From an uncultured Bacteroidales bacterium (GTDB lineage Bacteria > Bacteroidota > Bacteroidia > Bacteroidales > Muribaculaceae): a stretch of DNA of 11,787 nucleotides. The stretch covers positions 1 through 11,787 of the forward strand of contig UQDU01000054.1 of assembly GCA_900539915.1 (NCBI GenBank), read 5' to 3'. This document shows positions 6,354 to 11,787 of the stretch, piece after piece. Below the pieces are notes generated by a model. That model was given only the letters and a program-made list of their open reading frames with translations, searched no databases and had not been told where the DNA came from. Position 1 is the first letter of the stretch. Each line of letters starts with the position of its first letter. The translations under genes and the position numbers were made by a program.

Positions 6354-7196
6354 TCAGAGGTTTACGTGTTCGGCATTGACGAGATGGTGCAGAAACAGCG
6401 ATGCCAGCTCGTTGAATTTGACGGGGTGCTCGGTGGTCAGGTAGCGGCAGTCGGCGTTGCGCTTGACCAGGGCGTCTATTTCGGGATGCCGCTCGAGATA
6501 TGACTGCAGACTATCGGCCACGAGCTCGCCCTGGGTGATGATACGGGCGCGGCCGTCGACCGCTTCGGTGATTTTGTCGAGCAGCAGGGGGTAGTGGGTG
6601 CATCCGAGCACGAGGGTGTCGATGGCAGGGTCGGTGTCAAAGAGCTTGTCGATGTATTTGTGCACGAAATAGTCGGCTCCGGGGCCGTCGGCCTCGCGGT
6701 TTTCCACCAAGGGCACCCACATGGGGCAGGCCTGGGAGGTGACCACCAGCGCCGGGTCGAGTTTCGACAGCTCCATGTCGTAGCTGCGTGACTGCACCGT
6801 GCCGGGGGTGCCGAGCAGCCCTATGTGTCCGGTGGTGGTGACGTTGACTATGTCCTCCACCGTGGGCAGTATCACTCCGAGCACCTTGCGCTTGCCCGGG
6901 ATGCCGGGGAGGTCGCGCTGCTGTATGGAGCGCAGGGCCTTGGCCGAGGCTGTGTTGCATGCCAGTATGACCAAATGGCATCCCTGGGCAAAGAGGTACC
7001 TGACGGCCTCAAGGGTGAATTTGTACACTACGTCAAACGAGCGCGTGCCGTAGGGCGCACGTGCGTTGTCGCCGAGATATATGTAGCTCATCATAGGGAG
7101 CTTGTGGCGCATCTCCTTGAGTATGGTCAGGCCGCCGTATCCGCTGTCGAAGACTCCGATAGGCCCGGGTGTTTTGTCATCGGTTATGTTTGTCAT
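6354..7196 (-). CDS. murI: Glutamate racemase
   Basis: MurI converts L-glutamate to D-glutamate for peptidoglycan precursors in the cytoplasm, using two cysteines as acid and base without a cofactor. Using the start at 7196 the protein has 280 residues, the usual length. Visible are GVFDSGYGG (D17, S18), the first catalytic Cys80 in LACNTAS, the second Cys199 in LGCTHYPLL (with H201), YLGDNARAPYG (40-50) and the typical end TEHPVKFNELASLFL. The frame stays open further upstream to 7433, but that would add 79 residues without resemblance to MurI and overlap the divergent dnaE gene, so I reject it. The chosen ATG sits 8 bp after a TAAATTTG box, which would make the message nearly leaderless. 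It is the first gene of a probable four-gene operon and its stop is 4 bp before the DUF4491 start. Confidence 0.95.
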   Translation of the reverse strand: MTNITDDKTPGPIGVFDSGYGGLTILKEMRHKLPMMSYIYLGDNARAPYGTRSFDVVYKFTLEAVRYLFAQGCHLVILACNTASAKALRSIQQRDLPGIPGKRKVLGVILPTVEDIVNVTTTGHIGLLGTPGTVQSRSYDMELSKLDPALVVTSQACPMWVPLVENREADGPGADYFVHKYIDKLFDTDPAIDTLVLGCTHYPLLLDKITEAVDGRARIITQGELVADSLQSYLERHPEIDALVKRNADCRYLTTEHPVKFNELASLFLHHLVNAEHVNL

Positions 7197-7204
7197 GTCA
7201 GATG

Positions 7205-7212
7205 CAAATTTA
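7205..7212 (-). promoter_or_regulatory. -7 box of the murI operon promoter
   Basis: On the minus strand this reads TAAATTTG, a perfect TAnnTTTG. Its last base is 8 nt before the murI ATG, so the transcript would have a leader of only a few bases. No good TTTG is present about 20 bp upstream. It mirrors the dnaE box at 7247-7254. Confidence 0.5.
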
Positions 7213-7222
7213 CAAGGAAAAG

Positions 7223-7254
7223 TTGGATTCGTCGGAATTTTGTCAGTAAATTTG
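7223..7254 (+). promoter_or_regulatory. dnaE promoter
   Basis: TTG at 7223-7225 and TAAATTTG at 7247-7254 are separated by 21 bp, a good fit to the Bacteroidota housekeeping promoter. Transcription would begin near 7259-7261, giving a leader of about 15 nt before the ATG at 7276. There is no Shine-Dalgarno in that leader. Confidence 0.6.
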
Positions 7255-7275
7255 TAGAATATAGCCCGATGAAAT

Positions 7276-10200
7276 ATGCAACAATTCGTACATCTCCACG
7301 TCCACTCCCAATATTCGCTGCTTGACGGCCAGGCCGACATCAAGAAGCTCGTCGACAAGGCTGTCAAGGACGGCATGCCCGGCATGGCCCTGACTGACCA
7401 CGGCAACATGTTCGGCATAAAGGAATTTGCCAACTACGCCAAGAAGCACAACGGCAAGGTGGACGGCAAGGTCAAGGACCTGCTGTCACAGGCCGCCGAG
7501 GCTGAAGCTGCCGGCGATGCCGCCGCGGCTGCCGACCTGCGCGCCAAGGCCGAGGAGGAGAAGTTACACCGCTTCAAGGCCATACTGGGCTGCGAGATGT
7601 ATGTGGCAAACAATTCCCTCCATGACCGCAACGACAAGACCGACCGCGGACGCCACCTGATAGTCCTCGCCAAAAACCAGAAGGGCTACAAGAATCTCAT
7701 AAAACTCGTCTCTCAGGCCTGGACCGAGGGCTTCTACAGCCATCCGCGCACCGACAAGGCGGCTCTGGCGGCCCACCGCGAGGGGCTGATTATCTGCTCG
7801 GCGTGTCTCGGCGGCGAGATTCCGCGCCTGATTCTGTCGGGACGCATGGACGAGGCTGACGCGAGTGTGCGCTGGTGGAAGGAGACTTTCGGCGATGACT
7901 ACTACATAGAGCTGCAACGCCACAAGACGGATGTCCCCGGGGGCAACCGCGACACCTACGAGGAGCAGCAGAAGGTCAACCCCGAACTGATGCGTCTGGC
8001 CCGGAAATATGACATAAAGATCATCGCCACCAACGACTCCCACTTTGTCAACGCCGAGGATGCCGAGGCGCATGACCGCCTGATATGTATCTCCACCAAC
8101 AACTATCTCAACGACCCTGCGCGCATGCGCTACACCAAGCAGGAGTGGTTCAAGACGCGCGAGGAGATGTCGCAGGTGTTTGCCGACCTCCCCGAGGCTC
8201 TGGCCAACACGATGGAGATATATGACAAGGTGGAGACATATTCCATTGACCATGAGCCCATCATGCCCAACTTCGATATCCCTGCCGACTTCGGCACGGA
8301 GGAGGAGTACCGCAGCCGCATCACCGAGCAGGAGCTGTTTGACGAGTTCACTCGCGACGAGAAGGGCAATGTGGTGCTGTCACAGGCCGATGCCGAGAAG
8401 AAAATCAAGAAACTCGGAGGCTACGACAAGCTCTACCGCATCAAATTCGAGGCCGACTACCTCCGCAAACTCGCCTACGAGGGCGCCAAGGTGAGATACG
8501 GCGAACTGACGCCCGAACTTGACGAGCGCATCAACTTCGAGCTCCATATAATGAAGACCATGGGTTTCCCGGGATACTTCCTTATAGTCCAGGACTTCAT
8601 CAATGCCGCGCGTAACCAGCTCGGGGTGAGCGTGGGGCCGGGACGTGGCTCGGCTGCCGGAAGCTGTGTGGCCTATTGCCTCGGCATCACGCAGATCGAC
8701 CCTATCAAATATGACCTCCTGTTCGAACGCTTCCTCAACCCTGACCGTATCTCGCTCCCTGATATCGATATCGACTTTGACGATGACGGACGTGCCGACG
8801 TGCTCCACTATGTGACCAAGAAATACGGCGAGGAAAAGGTGGCGCACATAGTCACCTACGGCACCATGGCCGCCAAGAGCGCCATCAAGGATGTGGCGCG
8901 CATAGAGCAGCTCCCTCTCAACGAGGCCAACCGCCTGGCCGGCCTGATTCCGCGCCACATGCCGGAGGTCAACGGCAAAGAGCTGGCGCCGACGCTGAGC
9001 AACTGCCTCGGCTACCTCCCGGAGTTCAAGCAGGAGCTTGCCGGGTCTAATCCGCTCATCACCGAGACCCTGTCATACGCGCGTCAGCTCGAGGGCACGG
9101 TGAGAAACCTCGGCGTGCATGCCTGCGGTGTCATCATATGCCGTGACGACATCACCGACTGGGTGCCGGTGTCTACGGCTGTCGACAAGGCGAGCGATGA
9201 CAAGAGCAAACTGATAGTGACGCAGTATGAGGGCCGCGTCATAGAGGAGACGGGGCTTATCAAGATGGACTTCCTCGGGCTTAAGACGCTCAGCATCATC
9301 AAGGAGGCTGTCAGCAACATCAAGCGCACGCGCGGCATAGACATCGACATCGACAATGTCCCCATCGACGACCCCAAGACCTATGAGCTGTATTGCGAGG
9401 GACGCACCACCGGCACTTTCCAGTTTGAGTCTGCCGGCATGCAGAAGTATCTCCGAGAACTGAAGCCGTCGACTTTCGAGGACCTCATAGCCATGAACGC
9501 GCTCTACCGCCCGGGGCCTATGGACTATATACCTGACTTCATAGCGCGTAAGCACGGACGTTCGCCCATCACCTATGACATCCCCGTCATGGAGAAGTAT
9601 CTCAAGGATACCTACGGTGTGACCGTCTACCAGGAGCAGGTCATGCTGCTGTCGCGTCTGCTGGCCAACTTCACGCGCGGCCAGAGCGACACGCTCCGCA
9701 AGGCCATGGGTAAGAAACTCATCGAGAAGATGAACGAACTGAAGGGCCTGTTCATACAGGGCGGCACTGCCAACGGCCACGACGCCAAGGTGCTCGAGAA
9801 GATATGGGCCGACTGGGAGAAGTTCGCTTCATACGCCTTCAACAAGAGCCACGCCACGTGCTACAGCTGGGTGGCTTTCCAGACGGCATACCTCAAGGCC
9901 AACTATCCGGCCGAATACATGGCGGCGGTGCTGACGCGCAACCTCTCTGACCTGACGAAGCTCACCGGCTTCATGGACGAGTGCAAGCGCATGCACATTT
10001 CCGTCAAGGGCCCCGACGTCAACGAAAGTTACGCCGGATTCGGTGTCAACTCCCACGGCGACATCCGTTTCGGCCTCGCTGCCGTCAAGGGGGTGGGCGA
10101 GGGCGTGGTGGCCGACATCATCCGCGAGCGTGAGGCCAACGGTCCTTATGAGTCCATCTATGATTTCGTGGAGCGTGTCAATCCCTCCACCCTTAACCGC

Positions 10201-11076
10201 CGTGTGCTCGAGGCTCTCGCATTGTCGGGTGCGCTTGACTGTTTCGGCTCGGAGGTGCAGCGCGAGGACTACTACGCCACCAATGGCCGCGGCGAGTCGT
10301 TCATGGAGCAGCTTCTCCGCTATGGACAGGCCTATCAGCAGGATAAGGTCGAGAGTGCAGCGTCGCTCTTCGGCGATGATGAGGGCGCATGCTCCACTGC
10401 CGGCCGTCCCCCCATAACTCATGCCGTGCGCTGGCCCGACACCGTGCGCCTTGACAAGGAGCGTGACCTCGTGGGCATGTACCTCTCGGCGCATCCCCTT
10501 GACCCCTACTATCTCGAGCTGCAATACGGCTGCACGTGCGATTTCAAGCACTTTGCCGAACTGGGAGCCAACTTTGAGGGGCAGGAGATCACCCTCGGAG
10601 GCATGGTGGTCAGTCTGGAGTCGCGCCCGTCCAAGTCGGGCAGCATGTTCGGCATCCTCAAGGTCGAGGACTATTCCGGCAGCCACGAGTTCATGCTCTT
10701 CGGGCAAGATTACATCGACTTCCACAACTATGGCGTCACCGGCACCCCCATATATATAAAGGGCGCGTATGAGCGGCGTTACAAAAACCAGGACCTCCGC
10801 TTCAACATCAAGAGCATACAGCTCCTCGAGACCGTCAAAGGCTCCCTCGTCAGCAACGTCCACCTCAAGCTGTTTGACAAAGACATAAATCCGCGCATCC
10901 GCGGACTCCTCGCCGAACATATGACCGACGACCCCGACGGCGGAAACCTCGAGATGACCTTCATGTCCACCCAGCTCAAACGCCGCGTCCGCCTCTCAGC
11001 CTCGCGCAAAGTCAAGATCACACGCGCCTTCCTCGACCTTCTCGTCGAAGAAGGCCTCGAGTTCGAAGTCTACTGA
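7276..11076 (+). CDS. dnaE: DNA polymerase III subunit alpha
   Basis: This is the replicative C-family polymerase, 1266 residues, acting at the replication fork with the beta clamp. The N-terminal PHP domain keeps all nine usual metal ligands: H8, H10, D17, H42, E107, H127, C177, D254 and H256. The palm/fingers core shows GPGRGSAAGS (454-463), the catalytic aspartates D496 and D498 in PDIDIDFDDD, and the third, D665, in KMDFLGLKTL. NKSHATCYSW begins at 856, the helix-hairpin-helix region with NPSTLNRRVLEALALSGALD lies near 965-990, and an OB fold near 1100-1190. An Ala/Glu/Lys-rich helical insertion of about 40 residues (about 59-98) lengthens the PHP domain, which is usual in Bacteroidota DnaE as far as I recall. 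The ATG at 7276 gives the normal start FVHLHVHSQYSLLDG. The gene is transcribed alone, divergent from murI. Confidence 0.98.
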   Translation: MQQFVHLHVHSQYSLLDGQADIKKLVDKAVKDGMPGMALTDHGNMFGIKEFANYAKKHNGKVDGKVKDLLSQAAEAEAAGDAAAAADLRAKAEEEKLHRFKAILGCEMYVANNSLHDRNDKTDRGRHLIVLAKNQKGYKNLIKLVSQAWTEGFYSHPRTDKAALAAHREGLIICSACLGGEIPRLILSGRMDEADASVRWWKETFGDDYYIELQRHKTDVPGGNRDTYEEQQKVNPELMRLARKYDIKIIATNDSHFVNAEDAEAHDRLICISTNNYLNDPARMRYTKQEWFKTREEMSQVFADLPEALANTMEIYDKVETYSIDHEPIMPNFDIPADFGTEEEYRSRITEQELFDEFTRDEKGNVVLSQADAEKKIKKLGGYDKLYRIKFEADYLRKLAYEGAKVRYGELTPELDERINFELHIMKTMGFPGYFLIVQDFINAARNQLGVSVGPGRGSAAGSCVAYCLGITQIDPIKYDLLFERFLNPDRISLPDIDIDFDDDGRADVLHYVTKKYGEEKVAHIVTYGTMAAKSAIKDVARIEQLPLNEANRLAGLIPRHMPEVNGKELAPTLSNCLGYLPEFKQELAGSNPLITETLSYARQLEGTVRNLGVHACGVIICRDDITDWVPVSTAVDKASDDKSKLIVTQYEGRVIEETGLIKMDFLGLKTLSIIKEAVSNIKRTRGIDIDIDNVPIDDPKTYELYCEGRTTGTFQFESAGMQKYLRELKPSTFEDLIAMNALYRPGPMDYIPDFIARKHGRSPITYDIPVMEKYLKDTYGVTVYQEQVMLLSRLLANFTRGQSDTLRKAMGKKLIEKMNELKGLFIQGGTANGHDAKVLEKIWADWEKFASYAFNKSHATCYSWVAFQTAYLKANYPAEYMAAVLTRNLSDLTKLTGFMDECKRMHISVKGPDVNESYAGFGVNSHGDIRFGLAAVKGVGEGVVADIIREREANGPYESIYDFVERVNPSTLNRRVLEALALSGALDCFGSEVQREDYYATNGRGESFMEQLLRYGQAYQQDKVESAASLFGDDEGACSTAGRPPITHAVRWPDTVRLDKERDLVGMYLSAHPLDPYYLELQYGCTCDFKHFAELGANFEGQEITLGGMVVSLESRPSKSGSMFGILKVEDYSGSHEFMLFGQDYIDFHNYGVTGTPIYIKGAYERRYKNQDLRFNIKSIQLLETVKGSLVSNVHLKLFDKDINPRIRGLLAEHMTDDPDGGNLEMTFMSTQLKRRVRLSASRKVKITRAFLDLLVEEGLEFEVY

Positions 11077-11092
11077 CGCCCGATAATCTCGC

Positions 11093-11184
11093 ATAAGTCG
11101 TATAAATCTTATAACTCCTATAACCCCTCTCGGTGCCGCCCCCCTTATACGACTTATAAGACTTATAAGATTTATAAGACTTAT
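11093..11184. repeat. 9-bp repeat array with alternative inverted-repeat pairings after dnaE
   Basis: The right part (11151-11184) is nearly four tandem copies of GACTTATAA. The left part (11093-11125) has the same period in inverse orientation, but degraded. The arm 11093-11105 pairs perfectly over 13 bp with 11145-11157; the longer arm 11093-11114 pairs over 22 bp with 11163-11184, one mismatch. The two pairings exclude each other. It lies 16 bp after the dnaE stop and could end or stabilise the dnaE message in both directions, though no T run follows. A short-repeat family scattered between Bacteroidales genes is also possible. Confidence 0.6.
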
Positions 11185-11210
11185 CCCCTCCCTGCGCATC
11201 AGCTGCTGCG

Positions 11211-11232
11211 AGCCGCCCTCCCCCGGGCGGCT
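11211..11232. terminator. Perfect 8-bp GC hairpin
   Basis: AGCCGCCC (11211-11218) pairs with GGGCGGCT (11225-11232) around a 6-nt C-rich loop. It could be the terminator between dnaE and the rRNA promoters, but no T tract follows. A second GC-rich fold bounded by GTGGCGC (11239-11245) and GCGCCAC (11282-11288) comes directly after. Confidence 0.35.
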
Positions 11233-11340
11233 GTCTCCGTGGCGCGTCCGCGCCCGGGACGCCGCTGCGGCGCAACCGCCTGCGCCACAGCGATGAAACA
11301 CTATTTAACACACTTCCTGTGAACATTTTCGCCCGGATAG

Positions 11341-11372
11341 TTTGGCGGTTACGGCAGAAGTGCTTAACTTTG
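11341..11372 (+). promoter_or_regulatory. rRNA promoter P1
   Basis: TTTG at 11341-11344 and TAACTTTG at 11365-11372, spaced by 20 bp, are exact matches to both elements of the Bacteroidota housekeeping promoter. Transcription would begin near 11377-11379 and give a leader of about 380 nt before 16S rRNA. A small hairpin GGGAAG/CTTCCC (11384-11399) lies at the start of the transcript. Confidence 0.7.
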
Positions 11373-11443
11373 CACTCGCTTTCGGGAAGAACGCTTCCCC
11401 GGGGCGGCGGAGGCCGCGCGAGACGTTAACGAAGGTTAAACAT

Positions 11444-11474
11444 TTTGCCGGTACGCGACAAAGGCGTAACTTCG
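11444..11474 (+). promoter_or_regulatory. rRNA promoter P2
   Basis: TTTG at 11444-11447 and TAACTTCG at 11467-11474, spaced by 19 bp, form a second promoter-like pair about 100 bp after P1. The -7 box differs from the consensus by one base (TTCG for TTTG). Tandem promoters are common in front of rRNA operons. A hairpin GGCTGTCC/GGACGGCC (11478-11485 and 11492-11499) lies at the predicted start. Confidence 0.5.
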
Positions 11475-11479
11475 CAGGG

Positions 11480-11758
11480 CTGTCCCCGAGAGGACGGCCT
11501 CAGAAACAAGAGAACATTGAAACGTTTGCAATAGACGAGACAGTACAAGAGAAGCTCGGACGCCCTCAGAGGGCGTCCAACATGAGCCTCCTGTCAATTT
11601 CCGACAATCCAAGAAAACAACGAGACAGGCATCCGGGCACAGGCGACGACCTCCGTCCGGCCCGCCGGGCGCGCGAGACCCCCTCCGAGGGGAGCGCGGC
11701 GCGGCGGACAGGGACAAAGACAACAATACAAAAAGGAAATCTTCAAACGAGATAACCA
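11480..11758 (+). other. 16S rRNA leader with processing-type stems
   Basis: This non-coding leader precedes 16S rRNA. GGACGCCCT (11558-11566) and AGGGCGTCC (11570-11578) form a perfect 9-bp stem. A long GC-rich fold spans 11655-11709 (outer GTCCG/CGGAC, inner CCCCTC/GAGGGG), which could be part of an RNase III-type processing stem or antitermination structure. The last about 45 bases before 16S are A-rich and unstructured. I see no clear boxA. Confidence 0.55.
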
Positions 11759-11787
11759 ACAACGGAGAGTTTGATCCTGGCTCAGGA
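11759..11787 (+). rRNA. 16S ribosomal RNA, 5' end (partial)
   Basis: The stretch AGAGTTTGATCCTGGCTCAG at 11766-11785 is the universal sequence at the 5' end of bacterial 16S rRNA (the 27F site). Aligning it with Escherichia coli numbering puts base 1 near 11759. Only about 29 bases lie in the window; the gene continues to the right. The sense direction is the same as dnaE, and this is presumably the start of a full rRNA operon. Confidence 0.95.

Noticed and set aside
7197..7433. Extended N-terminus of MurI
   Set aside because: It adds 79 residues that do not resemble MurI, would overlap dnaE and pass through both promoter boxes; the ATG at 7196 gives the normal length.
9829..10920. 363-codon minus-strand frame inside dnaE
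   Set aside because: Antisense to conserved DnaE domains and without any recognisable motif.
10996..11326. Minus-strand frames with SYK or LIS repeats after dnaE
   Set aside because: The three-residue repeats are only the translation of the 9-bp non-coding array, and the frames run on into the GC hairpins.
11342..11762. Open frames of 137 and 108 codons before 16S rRNA
   Set aside because: They cover the rRNA promoters and leader and have Arg-rich or Ser/Leu-rich products with no family resemblance.

Overview
The window looks like chromosomal DNA of a gut-type Bacteroidota, most likely order Bacteroidales; Muribaculaceae is a guess from overall flavour and moderately high GC. The evidence is promoters of the Bacteroidota type (a TTTG-like element about 20 bp upstream of TAnnTTTG), no Shine-Dalgarno sequences, a DUF4491 membrane protein, a DnaE of about 1270 residues with an insertion in its PHP domain, and a 16S rRNA 5' end with GAGAGTTTGATCCTGGCTCAG.

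Layout, left to right. (1) 1-126 is the edge of an unidentified neighbour or spacer. (2) 127-411 (+) is a small three-helix membrane protein of unknown function. (3) 412-958 has no long gene. It holds a cluster of GTAAC boxes over a promoter-like site, a possible 29-codon ORF or small RNA with a terminator-like hairpin, a palindromic REP/MITE-like repeat cluster with a 53-bp tandem duplication, and a strong hairpin that probably ends the next gene. (4) 959-1975 (-) is a ROK-family sugar kinase (glucokinase type) with its own promoter. (5) 2189-7196 (-) is a probable four-gene operon read right to left: murI, a DUF4491 membrane protein, a secreted S9 prolyl-oligopeptidase-family peptidase, and a polytopic membrane protein resembling GT-C glycosyltransferases. 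Gaps are 4, 45 and 15 bp. (6) 7197-7275 is a 79-bp divergent promoter region. (7) 7276-11076 (+) is dnaE, the replicative polymerase. (8) 11077-11758 is non-coding: a 9-bp repeat array that can fold in alternative ways, GC-rich hairpins, two tandem rRNA promoters and a structured leader. (9) 11759-11787 is the first 29 bases of 16S rRNA.

Most of the window is housekeeping: peptidoglycan precursor supply (MurI), sugar phosphorylation (ROK kinase), protein turnover outside the cytoplasm (S9 peptidase), DNA replication (DnaE) and ribosome synthesis. I see no defence island, prophage, CRISPR array, insertion sequence or biosynthetic cluster. The less explained parts are the intergenic regions at 412-958 and 11077-11340 and the two membrane proteins of unknown function. 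I do not claim a new system.
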